Assembly (NCBI GenBank): GCA_015178975.1
Contig: WHVD01000024.1
Coordinates: 682,001 to 746,000 of the forward strand
Source: Hysterangium stoloniferum
Taxonomy: Eukaryota > Basidiomycota > Agaricomycetes > Hysterangiales > Hysterangiaceae
DNA length: 64,000 nt
Direction: 5' to 3'
The position numbers and the translations under genes are program-made. A model generated the notes under the pieces. That model was not told the DNA's origin and did not search any database. It worked only from the letters and a program-made list of their open reading frames with translations. The number at the start of each line of letters is the position of its first letter. The first letter of the stretch is position 1. Positions 1 through 11,599 of the stretch are shown piece by piece.

Positions 1-2160
1 TGGCATCTCTGTATTTATACTTATTATTATCTATGGCAACATGATTACTCAAATGACAGCCTGATTGACTATATAATTATAGCATTTATGAACTCTAGAG
101 AGTCATCTCACAGACGTATGTACTATTATCTGCCACGGCTGTACGGGGATGTCACGGAGGCTACGAAATTAGTGTGATAAATTAGGAGGATGCTGTAAGA
201 GTATCTTGGGGGCTGGAATATTTAATGAGGGTCAATGGCCACATTTAAACGTGAAGGGAATTTCATGCAGTATATCCTCTGCAAGCACAGTCCCAGCATT
301 CTAGCTGGAAATTGACTCCCTCTGCCTGAATCATGAAAGTGCAGCATGCCCTCCTGCTGAGAATGTACAGAGAAGCTGTATTACGTTGAAATATAACCTC
401 AAGAACTCTACAGCTGCTATATTATGCCGTGACAATTCACCAGAATACTCCTAGCTGTCATGTGTGTGCTTCAAAGTAGACGATCTCACTTGTGTAGCAG
501 TAGCATCTTCTTCGAACTCCATATCAGGGTTGGAAAAGAGGGTGTTTGACCTGGCGAACGTCTTGCTCCATTACTCGACACGATTTCAAATCATGTAACG
601 CCGACATACTGGGAACAAACTAACAGGAGATACCATCATTCCGCTTGTTTCAATCGCTTTGGAGGGAGAATAAATATTGAAGAAACCCGCAAGGTTTGAG
701 GCAATTTGAGAGCACTTCTTCAGTGCTGAGTCCGTGACGAAAACTGCATCGATGATACCTCAGAATGCTTGTGAGATTCTTGGTTTTTGACTAATTGCTA
801 TATATATTGTAGGATTACATGTGTACATCTCCGCGGCAACAATAATTCCTGCACCATTTTTGAGCCGAACAGAGATGAGATGCATCAGGGATTGGGGAAT
901 TTCTCCATTTATTATGTAGAATCCCTAGCCTCCCTACACTTCCTAGATCTATAGTAAGCTTTATACCGACTAGTAACTAGGGATCTCGCGAAAGTAGTGT
1001 GTCTAGCCGTGTCTAGCTGAGCTAGCTCTCCTAGATGACTCTAGACAATATAGACGGCATACTTACTGATCTTCCCGCTTTCCTGATGTGGTAAGAAATG
1101 TTTAAACCGATCCGAGACGAGGTGTGACCATTGCCACTGTCTTCAATGGAGTTGCTGTCATTTTCGGTCTTGCCCCAGGATACTTAAGTTTCATTGGAGT
1201 CGAGAGTGATCCCAACGGTAATCTGATGAAATATTTTTATTGCTATGCTGCTTCACTGATTATTAACCCCCGATTAATTATATTATAATACGTTACCTTT
1301 GCAAGCACCGTATCCTGTACCCAGTAGGTAATGACAGTAGCCATCGATCAGCTAAGAAGTTCGCATGAACCTACAGACTTCATTATTTCCTTGATTAACA
1401 ATCGTGAGAAATCAGAAGATCGGACATTGATTGGGGGGACACACTGAGACTTGCCATGAATGACCATCATGTGGGATAGGAGAGGGACCATTACGGCGAC
1501 CCTTCTGAAGCTCAAAGTGGAGTGGGCAGCAACGAAGGGGCAGATGAGATGACAGACACAGGGCGCGTGTAAGCGCATCCGGGAATGAGGGCTCTGTTCA
1601 CATTGGAAGGACTCCGCCTACAATAGTTCAAACTACGGGTGGGTCACAATTATTGACCTACCTTGTCATCGTAGTATCAAATAATCAGATCCATGCATCG
1701 AGAGCGTGACCTTGGGGATAAATATTCCACTCAGTCTACCGGTAATGTGCTAGCGGGAAGTAAGTATTACCTGACAGGGATTATAAATGCAATTTCGTAA
1801 TAAATATTCTGATTGACGCACCATAATCGCAATAATTCCAAGTTAGACGCTCATGTACCTTAATGAATTCCACAATGAGAGATATGGTCTTACCTCATGC
1901 TGTGTCTAGCTCAGACGCTGCACAAATTCAAGCCGATTGATATGACAAGGTTAAGGAAGAAGTCACGTTGCTTACCAGTAAGTAGACTAGACTATCACTT
2001 GCCCTTGGTTTCTCCTCGTTGAACGTTTTGCTAAAACTAAACAGGGAGCGCGCACTGGCTACAGAGGGTTTGAGGTTGACAAAACCAACTTGAAAGCGAC
2101 AGAGGGTAAGTATCGCTCTGGACTGCATTTATATTATCCATGGCAATGCCACTTCTCGAA
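1..2160 (-). repeat. Family A 5' block, left arm of inverted pair
   Basis: No convincing gene lies here. The block is the reverse complement, with many small differences, of 5,492-7,545. Shared landmarks include a short frame reading SHMMVIHGKSQCV (minus at about 1,450, plus at about 6,130) and a segment reading VGFVNLKPSVASARS near 2,080. The same block precedes the family A genes elsewhere (11.6-13.6 kb, 29.5-31.4 kb). The left edge of the window cuts it, so its full length is unknown. The small open frames are not intact across copies and are probably not genes. Confidence 0.75.
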
Positions 2161-2467
2161 TATCAGAAAAGCCGTGTTGCCTTCTGCTCTGACGCTCAAT
2201 AATCCCCGAAATGCTATATTATAGGGTGACAGGTGTCTACACTATTATTACATGCTATGTGAGCCTTCGTCGGAAGGTCAAAGAAAGTAGCAAAGTACAT
2301 CAGTGCGCTGGAGCCTATTTAGTTCAAGGGAGGTGAGGGGACGTTGCTTATGAAGAGGTTTGACATGCTGTGAATTCTTTGTGAGCACAGCCACAAGTCT
2401 GCAGAACACTCCGACTGACTGCGCCATGAAGACCCCCTTCTAGTGTAAGTACCACTGTTACGCAAAA

Positions 2468-4519
2468 ATGTCTACTGTCAACGAGAGAACTCTGGGGAAT
2501 CACGATGAAGAAACGGTTCAGGCTCGCCTTGAAGACGTTGAGGAGCTACCACCCTTAGTATCCCCAGGTGTATTAAGTTCGGAGAAACGGGACCAGATCA
2601 TCGAGACGGGGATGAGAGATATATTCAGGGAGAAGCTTCGAGAACGATGGGGTTGTAACGAACCCGACCATGATTTATGTTATCGGATCGATGATGAGCA
2701 CATACAACTGTCTCCAAACCATATAGAGGTTTGGGTTGATGAGTGGGTGAGTAAAGTATAATGCTATTTTCGTGTGATCTGTCTCACATCTTGCAATTTC
2801 AGTGTCAAGGAGAAACCAGCTACCATGACCCACCCACGGTTGTCAAGATGTCCACCAACATGACATCTGACCTCAGCCCGAATCGTATTCATGTCGAGGG
2901 CTGGGGAATGATCTCACGGAGTCTTGGGACATCGTCAAGTATTGAAATCAGCCCCGGGTACTACTTTGGAGTCGGTTTGGAAAGGGTCGGCATGAAAGTC
3001 CTTCACAGTGCAAAGAAAGCTTTGCTGATGTTAAAGCTGACAATATACCATCAAATCATGCGTCAATTGGATCAGGACGACGGGACCTTTGGCAAGTTAC
3101 TACGCAAACTGTTAGAATTCAAGACCCATATTAATAGGGAGTCAAGGATAAGTATTATAGACTAGGTAACATAGTAACAAACTCATAGTATTTATACAAG
3201 GTGACGCGGCCCTACATCCCCGTGTGTCCACAAGTTCCAGAGACCACCCCTTTGTCATTCTAAAAATAGACACTGTTGTCCATGATGCTTTCCAACACAA
3301 ACATCTCACGCTGTCAAGACTGGGGAGACTAGTGCAAGAAAGTGTTGATTTAGCGAGGTAGGGCTAACTCGGCGTCAATCATTTAATGCCCTTGAAATAC
3401 TAACATCTGAGTCCTAGACCTACATACCCACTTCAAATTCGGAAACGAGCGTGGATGGTTTTGGAGTCGTGCCCGTTTTATTCACCCCCCAATATACATC
3501 TGAGTAACAAAGCTCGCACTACCTACGTTATGACATTTTTGGCTAGGGGCTTCCGGTGGTATCCCGGCGTTCATTGGTCAGATAGAGAGGCGTCAACTCC
3601 GATTACGCCATCCTTTAGTTAAGTTACCGCTGCACACCAACTTGGATGAGGTTGCATCAACATTCATCATACGCATCGCACGTTATCTATCAGAATGTCA
3701 TGATCACGACCCCATTGTCGCCCTTGTGTATATCGTGGAAGCGATCTGCCATGTGCGTCAACTATCTGTAGAGGAGCTCACGGCGATCAAAGGTTTCATT
3801 GAATTGTTGTTACAACCGTGCGTCGCCACATCACATCATTTCATCCATCCTCCCCACCAAACCATAACAGAGAAAATCACCCACGACGACGTTCGTTTTA
3901 CGAATCTCCTATACGGCTTCTCGTGTGTTGCATCCACCAAGATGCATCGTTTCGAGATATTGCTGGACCTGTATTGAAGGTTTTATTGGACGACATGAAT
4001 TTGCTTATAGGGTCATTGTCACGTCACATTGATTCGGAGATATTGGATTCCCTGTATTGGAGCATTGACTGCTTGAAAACCTCCTTCGACGACAGCACGC
4101 TTCTCACTGATCACATCAGCCAGCTCAATGTCGTTTCTTCGTTCATTGGGCCCATAGTAAGGTCCGTTCACAATATTTTCCCTTCTGGCACCGTCTTACA
4201 TCCGCCTATGAAACCTTCCTACCAGCCTGATTCTGACGTACACGATTCCAAATTGGGATCTCCTATTTTCGGGTGAGGGCATAATCGCGCTGACTCTGAA
4301 ACTGATTGCTGGATCTTCCGACCCCGAATCGGCGTGTACCACAGTGCGCAGCCTCGATATCATTCCCATTCTCGTTTCTCTCCTTACACGTTATGACGTG
4401 ATCCGGGGCTCAATCAACGAAGAATCCAAGATTTACTTGCAAGAGCTCGTTCTCACCGACAATTCCTTCTTATGCGTCGTCGCCACACCTTCCACTCGTG
4501 TATCGGTAGGGTCTAATTA
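2468..4519 (+). pseudogene. Family A gene copy 1, disrupted
   Basis: This copy keeps the family start codon. Exon 1 (2,468-2,746) contains the spaced Cys/His element CNEPDHDLC. The intron at 2,747-2,802 (56 nt, GTGAGT..CAG) joins it to exon 2 (CQGETSYHDPP). About 190 bp of foreign sequence interrupts exon 2 between roughly 3,115 and 3,310. The exon 2/3 intron is visible at 3,358-3,417. Exon 3 carries the family motifs VRQLSVEELTAI and STLLTDHISQLNVVSS, but the frame shifts near 3,950. The last exon (VRSLDIIPILVS, ATPSTRVSVGSN) ends near 4,519. No known domain is recognised. The protein is unlikely to be made at full length from this copy. A conserved short frame follows at 4,595-4,786. Confidence 0.6.
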
Positions 4520-5491
4520 AACCACCATATTAGTGTTGCAGCAACATGGTTGCTCTGACAAAGGTCTTGAACCATCAATTGGACACACGTCCTCATGATT
4601 TCTTCTATAATGGCGACACATCAACGAAAACAGGAAAAGCCCAATAGTGTCGCCTTTTATTCACCTCACTTTACAGCCGGGGTTGCAGATGTTATATCGA
4701 TATACGATTTGAGCCGATGTAACCACGCATATAGTCGCTTTACATTATCGCCCCGGGCTCTGCAGTTGTCCTCATACATGTGTTGAATACATTTGGCGAC
4801 ACTAGCTGTGCCTAGACTAACATCGAATAGAATAATGAGCGACACTGGTTTTAAATAAAGAAGCGCTGAAAGTCTGAAAAACGCCTCCACCGTAGCCATT
4901 TCGATACATGCTCATATTACAGTCAGATCAGTGTTCAATTGACAGAAATCATCCAAGGGCTTCAGCGCGAGCCACTGTGATGGGTGAATTTTTTAAAATA
5001 CTTCTCTTCCATTGAAATCATGACCTGTCATACGTCGAGAAAACATAAGCGCCCATACAGTCACTTTTTCACCATCGCCCCGAGGTCTGCAAGCTGCACG
5101 CATTGATTCCATACATGCATTGAATACATTTACCCGCGCCACAAATGGGTCGACTGACATTCTATTCAAAAACGACAATCATTTCAAACCGAACGCGGAC
5201 TGAGAGTTGTAGGGAGCTACATAATTTGACGCGATTTAATAGCGAAGGTAGTCAGTTACTCGTAATCATCGCTGAGAGGGTCCCTAACTGCTGGTGTATA
5301 TACTGTGAGCACTACCCATGGCTTAAATAACATCGGATTTACTAGAGATAACAATTTCAGTGGAATACCACTAGGTAGTCTCAAAGGAGGCCGTGCCATC
5401 GTTATGCTTGTGTGATTTCCTTGGGAGAACATGAAGCCAGGCCAAGCCATTGGACAACACCATGACCGAAACACCAGCACTTCTCAGTCAT
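4520..5491 (+). repeat. Family A 3' block after copy 1
   Basis: This is the block that follows family A genes. At 4,595-4,786 it has a short frame (PNSVAFYSPHFTAGVADVI) whose amino acids, not just bases, are kept behind other copies (20.2, 28.4, 33.4 and 9.5 kb). That may be a last exon or a separate small gene. The rest is noncoding repeat. It breaks off at about 5,491, where a 5' block in the opposite sense begins, so a rearrangement joint lies here. Confidence 0.6.
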
Positions 5492-7545
5492 GCGCTGCCG
5501 CTTTCAAGTTGGCGTTGTCAACCTCAAACCCTTTGTAGCCAGTGCGCGCTCCCTGTTTAATTTTAGCAAAACGTTCAACGAGGAGAAACCAAGGGCAAGT
5601 GATAGTCTAGTCTGGTTACTGGTAAGCAACGTGACTTCTTCCTTCACCTTGTCATATCAATCGGCTTGAATTTGTGCAACGTCTGAGCTAGATACGGCCT
5701 GAGGTAAGACAAAATCTTTCATTGTAGAATTCATTAAGGTAAATAAGGGTTTAACTTGGAATTATTGCGATTATGGTGCGTCAATCAGAATCTTTATTAC
5801 GAAAGTGCATGTATAATCCCTGTCAGGTAATACTTACTTACCGCTAGCCTATTATTACCTGTCTGACTGGGTGGAATATTTCTCCTTAAGGTCCCGCTCT
5901 CGATGCATGGATCTAATTATTTGATGCTACGAGGACGAGGTAGGTCAATCCTTGTGACCCACCCATAGTTTGAACTATTGTAGGCGGAGTCCTTCCAATG
6001 TGAACAGAGCCCTCATGCCCGAATGAGCTTACACGCGCCCTTTGTCTGTCATCTCATCTGCCTCTTCGTTGCTGCCCACTCCACTTTAGGCTTCACAAAG
6101 GTCGCCGCAATGGTCCCTCTCCTATCCCACATGATGGTCATTCATGGCAAGTCTCAGTGTGTCCCCCAATCAATGCTTGATTTTCTCATTTTTCACGATT
6201 GTTAATCAAGGAATTAATGAAGTCTGTAGGTTCATACTAACTTCTTAGCTGATCGATGGCTACTGTCATCACCAAATGGGTACAGGATACGCTTCTTGCA
6301 AAGGTAACGCGTGATAATGTAATTAATCGGGGGTTAATCATCAGTGAAGCAGGATAGCAACAAAAATATTTCATCAGATTACCGTTGGGATCACCCTCGA
6401 CTCCAATGAAACGTAAGTATCCTGGGGCAAGACCGAAAATGGCAGCAACTCCCGTGAAGACAGTGCGAATGGTCGCACCTCGTCTCGGATTGGTTTAAAC
6501 ATTCCTGCCCACATCAGGAAAGCGGCAAGATCAGTAAGTATGGGGTCTATATTGTCTGGAGCCATCTAGGAGAGCTAGCTCGGCTAGACACACTACTTTC
6601 GCGAGATCCCTAGTTACTAGTCGGTATAAAACGTAATATAGATCAAGGAAGTGTAGGGAGGCTAGGGCGTCTACATAATAGGTGTAGAAATTCACAAATC
6701 CCTGATGCATCTCATCTCTGTTCGGCTCAAACATCGTCCAGGAATAATTGTTGCCTCTGAGATGTACACATGTAGTCCTACAATATATATAGCTATTAGT
6801 CAAAAACCCAGAATCTCAAAACCATTCTGAGGTATCATCGATGCAGTTTTCGTAACGGACTCAGCACTGAAGAAGTGCTCTAAAATTGCCTCAACTTTGC
6901 GGGTTTATTCAATATTTATTCTCCCTCCAAAGTAATTGAAAAAAGGGGAATGATGGTATCTCCTGTTAGTTTGTTCCCAGTATGTCGGCGTTACGTGATT
7001 TGAAATCGTGTCGAGTGATGGGGCAAGACGTTCGCCAGGTCAAACACCCTCTTTCCAACCCTGATATGGAGGTCGAAGAAGATGCTACTGCTACACAAGT
7101 GAGATCGTCTACTTTGAAGCGTACACATAACAGCTAGGAGTGGTTTGGTAAATTGTCACGACATAATATAGCAGCTGTCGAGTTCTTGAGGTTATATTTC
7201 AACGTAATACAGCTTCTATGTACATTCTCAGCAGGAGGGCATGCTGCACTTTCATAATTCAGGCAGAGGGAGAGTCAATTTCCAGCTAGAATGATGGGAC
7301 TGTGCTTGCAGAGGATATACTGCATGCCATTCCCTTCACGTTTAAGTGTCCCCATTGACCCTCATTAACTATTATAGCCCCCAAGATACTCTCACAGCAT
7401 CGTCCTAATTTATCACACTAATTTCGTAGCCTCCGCGACATTCCCATACATCTGTGGCAGATAATATTACGTCTGTGCGATGACTCTCTAGAGTTCATAA
7501 ATGCTATGATTATACAGTCAACCAGGTTGTCATTTGAGTAATAAT
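5492..7545 (+). repeat. Family A 5' block without a gene, right arm of inverted pair
   Basis: This is an inverted copy of 1-2,160 in the orientation that would precede a minus-strand gene, but no gene follows. Together the two arms frame copy 1 as a palindrome about 7.5 kb across with a 3.3-kb centre. No supported coding region lies inside. Confidence 0.75.
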
Positions 7546-9204
7546 GTTGACATGGATAATAATAAGTATAAATACAGAGATACCATCGTCATCGGTCCTC
7601 ATCGGCTGCGCTTGACCTCATCCATACTATCAATATTGTGTCCACAATACATTGAGTTTAAAACATTATTTATCCCGCCAATACGGACTGAATTCCTGGT
7701 GTACCCTTTCCATATCAAGGGACTTGCATCTTCCGGAAGATCTGAGCAAAGAAAGGAAGATCACCAGAGTCGGCAAGTCGGTTGGAAAATCCAAGAGGAT
7801 TTCCGAGTGACTTTTCTCGAGGTGGATGAGGGTTTGACTATCCTTGGTGATGCGGAGTCGTCAGGGTCGTATTAGTAAACCGCGCATCTAATTCTTCATA
7901 TTTGCGTACAAATAGTGAAACGATTAAGTCGTATTATTGTCTGTCTTGTTCAGACTCGAAATTCAAAATTCAAAATCACAATTAGTGGAATGATCTTCAG
8001 CCAACTGAATTGAGAGAGGTAGGGGAAATGCCTGGATAGCGAGTAAAATAAAATGTCCTCGGGTGTCGTGTCAGGTAAGCGACTGAAATATTGAGACACA
8101 ACATAAACGGGATTTCCTGTGGATTGGAACCTCCATGGAACCGGTCATCGTGGCTCGTTTTAAGGTCTTATTTGATCGAAACCACGAGCTACCTTTCTCT
8201 TATCCACTGTAAAAGGTAAAAGGTCATGACTGATGAGAAGTGCTGGTATTTTGATCATCGTGTTGTCCAATGGGTTGGCCTGGCTTCCTCTTCTCGCAAA
8301 CAAACAACATAATAATAAAGGTGGAACGGCCTCCTTTGACACTATTTCCTAGTGGTATGCCATTTAAATATTTATCGCTAGTAAATCCGACATGACTACA
8401 GCTACGGTCAGTCCTCGCAATATATTCAAAACCAGTCTAGAGCACCTCACAGCGATCATTACAAATGATTGTATGGGCTCTTATACGTCGCGACCTATGA
8501 CAGCTTTGTTATCAAGTTGAAGTAGAATTACCTTAAGGAATTCACCCCACAGTGCCTCGCATGGTGTGAAGGTCGTCGGGTCTATGGCACGGCCTCCTTT
8601 GACAACAGGTCCTAGTGGTATGCGATTGAACTTTTTATCGCTAGTAAATCCGATATAACTCCAGCTACGGTCGGTGCTCGCAATATATTCAACACCAGTC
8701 TAGAGAACCTCGCAGCGATCATTACAAGTGACTAAATTCGCCTTTAAATCGAGTCAAATTATGTAGTTTCATTCAACTCTCAAATCCACATTCGGTTTAA
8801 AATCTTTGTCTTTTATAAATTGGATGACAGTCTAGACATTGCTGGTGTCCACAAGTGTGTTCAACGGATGTAGGGCATAAACGCGAGGAATCTGCTTAGC
8901 TTGCGGCGAGGGTGAAAAGTGAATGTATGCGCTCTTATACGTCGCGACTCATGGCAGCTTTCCTTTCAAGTATTCAATGAAGTAGAATTAGCTTAGGGAA
9001 TTCACCCAACAGTGCCTCGAACAGTGTGAAGCACGTCGGTTCTAAGATCATGGATCCTGTCGATTCAACACTGGCGTGAAGGGAACATGAGCTTGAAGGA
9101 GACATGCATCGAAATGGAGCCGGGGGAGGCTTTTTCAGACCTTCTATAATTTATCGTTTAAATCCCATGTCGCTCATTCGGAGGTTAGTCCAAGCATGAC
9201 TAGT
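7546..9204 (-). repeat. Family A 3' block belonging to copy 2
   Basis: Read on the minus strand this follows the copy 2 gene. It matches the 3' blocks at 33.3-34.4 kb and 21.1-22.6 kb. A plus-strand open frame at 7,534-7,875 (113 codons) is not kept in the matching stretch at 21,060-21,400, so I do not call it a gene. Two stretches near 8,340-8,460 and 8,585-8,720 repeat each other (bases around 'cctttgacac..tagtggtatg'), indicating a local duplication. Confidence 0.6.
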
Positions 9205-9412
9205 TGTAAGCCTGGCGCCCCAGTCTTACGCTTTTTCCTTTTGTTCCATTCTTATTGTTCCACTCTTATTGTTCCGTCCTTTTGTTCGTAGCACAGATAT
9301 ATAGTCTAGGTAGTTTTCCGTCTCTTTAGACTTATGTCTTGTTCTGGACAATACACCGTGGTCCTGTCAACTCGTGTGACCGCCAGTGATCCCAAGTGAC
9401 GACGGGATTACA
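9205..9412. mobile_element. Solo LTR with 5-bp target duplication
   Basis: A 208-bp fossil insert runs from TGTAAG to TTACA and is flanked on both sides by CTAGT (9,200-9,204 and 9,413-9,417). The undisturbed target is visible in the matching 3' block near 33,580-33,600, where sequence on either side is continuous and has one CTAGT. Runs of 'attgttccactc' inside match the solo LTR at 59,280-59,502, so both belong to one LTR family. No internal region is left. Confidence 0.85.
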
Positions 9413-9699
9413 CTAGTCCACTCAAATGTATTTAACACATGTATGGGGACAATAGCAGAACTGCCAGAGATGATACAAGGTGACTATATGCGTTCTTACA
9501 TCGGCTGAAATCATATATCTTTATAACATATGCAACCCCGGGTGCAAAGTGGATTGAATAAAGGGTGACACAATTAGGCTCCTGCTGGTTTGGTTGGGAT
9601 GTGTCGCATTATCGAAGAGAAATGATTAGGAAGTGCTTCCAATGAATGGTGCAGTACCCTGTCAGGGAAACTGTGCTTCCCCAACACTCATATCGGCGT

Positions 9700-11563
9700 C
9701 TAGTTAGAACCCACGGACACACGAGTGGAAGGTGTCGCGACGACACAAAGGAAGGAACGCACGGTGAAATCCAAACACTCAAGGCGAGAACGGATGTATT
9801 CGTCATTGGTAGAGCCGCGCATTATGTCACAATGTGGAAGGAGTAAAATGAGAATGGCGATGGGATCGAGACTGCGCACCGTGGTACACGCGGATTCAGG
9901 GTCGGAAGATCCAGCTATCAGCTTCAGAGTCAACGCGATTATGTGCTCCCCACACCACAGGAGATACCAATTTGGAATCGTGTGCGTCAGAATCAGGCTG
10001 TAGGAAAGTGTCGTAGGCGGATGTAAGACGGTGCTGGACAGTCAAATATTGTGAACGTACCGCACGATGGGCCCAATCAACGATGAAACCACATTCAACT
10101 GGTTGATGTGATCGGAGAGAAGCATGCTGTCGTCGAAGAAAATTTTCAAGCAGGAAATACTCCAAAATAGGGAATGTGGTATCCTCAAACCGACATGATG
10201 TGACGATAACGCTATATTCATATTTGTGTCGTCCACTAACACCTTCAATACAGCTCCGGCAATATCTCGAAACCATGCATCTTGGTGGATGCAACACACG
10301 AGAAGCCGTATAGGAACGGCAGAATGGAGAGATGGTTGCCGGTTACTCTGTTTGTTATGGCTCTGGCTGGATGACATGATGTGTGATGTCGTGACGCACG
10401 GTTGTAACCAGCTTTCAATGTAACCTCTGATCGCCGTGAGCTCCTCTACAGATAGTTGGCGCACGTGGCAGACCGCTTCCACGATATACACAAGGGACAG
10501 GGGTGAGTCATCATGAAATCCTTTTAGATAACCGGCAATGTGTATAATAAATGTCGATGCAACCTCATCAAAATTGGTGTGCAGCGGCGACTTGACTAAA
10601 ACGTTGTAAAGTGATGACATAATCTCAGGTGACGCGTCTCTATTTGACCAATAGGCACCGGGAGACCATAAGAAGGCCGACCCCAAAGATGCCATAAGCT
10701 GGGTAGTGTGACCTTTCCTACTCCACGGTAAATACACTGGGAAATTGTTTAAAACCATCGCCGCTCTTCTCCGAATATGCCCTGGATATGTGGGTCTGCG
10801 AAAACGTCAGTATTTCGAGTGTATTCAAGATTGACGCTGAATTATCCCTACCTCAATAAATCCACACTCTCTTGAACCAGTCTTCCCATTATTGCAGGCG
10901 TGATATGCTGGTGTAGAAATTGTCTAAAGGCCCCGTCGTCCTGACGCAATCGACTTGTGATGTGCTGGTATATTATCAGCTTCGCGATCAGCGAAGCTGC
11001 CTTGGCAATGTGAAGGAATTTCATCCCAACCCTTTCCAAACCGACTCCACAGAATTACCCGGGGCCAATGTCGATCATTGAAGATGTCCCGACATACTGT
11101 GAGATCATTCCCCAGTCCTCGGCATGGCTGTGATATGGGCTGGGGTTACTTGTCGCGTTGTGGGATATCCAAGACATGTTAATAACACTCGGTGGGTCAT
11201 GGTAGGTCGTTTCTCCTTGCCACTGAAACGTGCAGGACGTGACACAAAATAACAAGGAAATAGCATCATACTTTACTCACCAACTCCTCAACCCAAGCCT
11301 CTATATGATGTGCAGACAGTTGTGTGCCGCTCTTCATCGGCCGACAGATAACATAAATCATGTCCGGGTTCGTTACAGCTCCATAGTTCCTTGAGCTTCA
11401 ACCTGAACCTTTTCCTCATCCCCATCTCAAGCATCTGGTCCTGTTGCGTTGAGCTCAATACACCTGGGGAAACTAAGGGTGGTGGTTCCTCAACGCCTTC
11501 AAGGTCCGACTCAGCTGTTGCCAGATCGTGATTCCTCAGCGTCGTCTCGTTGAAAGTAGAGAT
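9700..11563 (-). pseudogene. Family A gene copy 2, nearly complete but with lost start
   Basis: All four family exons are recognisable. Exon 1 lies at about 11,285-11,563, with the usual start codon altered. Exon 2 is at 10,848-11,245 (QGETTYHDPPSV). Exon 3 is at about 10,067-10,835, one long open frame containing VRQLSVEELTAIRGYIESW and CCIHQDAWFRDIAGAVL. The last exon (LILTHTIPNWYLL, then VRSLDPIAILILLLPH) ends at 9,700. Exon 1 loses frame near its end, so I class the copy as damaged. Exons 3 and 4 closely resemble those of the copy at 31.5-33.3 kb, suggesting recent common origin. Function unknown. Confidence 0.6.
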
Positions 11564-11599
11564 TGGTGGTTAGCAGTCGTACTTAGACAGGAAGGGGTG

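Noticed and set aside
7534-7875. 113-codon open frame as a gene
   Set aside because: The corresponding sequence at 21,060-21,400 does not keep the frame. It is part of a noncoding repeat block.
9646-10003. Plus-strand frames over the last exon of family A (also at 22,609-22,982 and 33,003-33,381 minus)
   Set aside because: The opposite strand carries the spliced gene frame with shared intron borders. These antisense frames recur only because the sequence is repeated.
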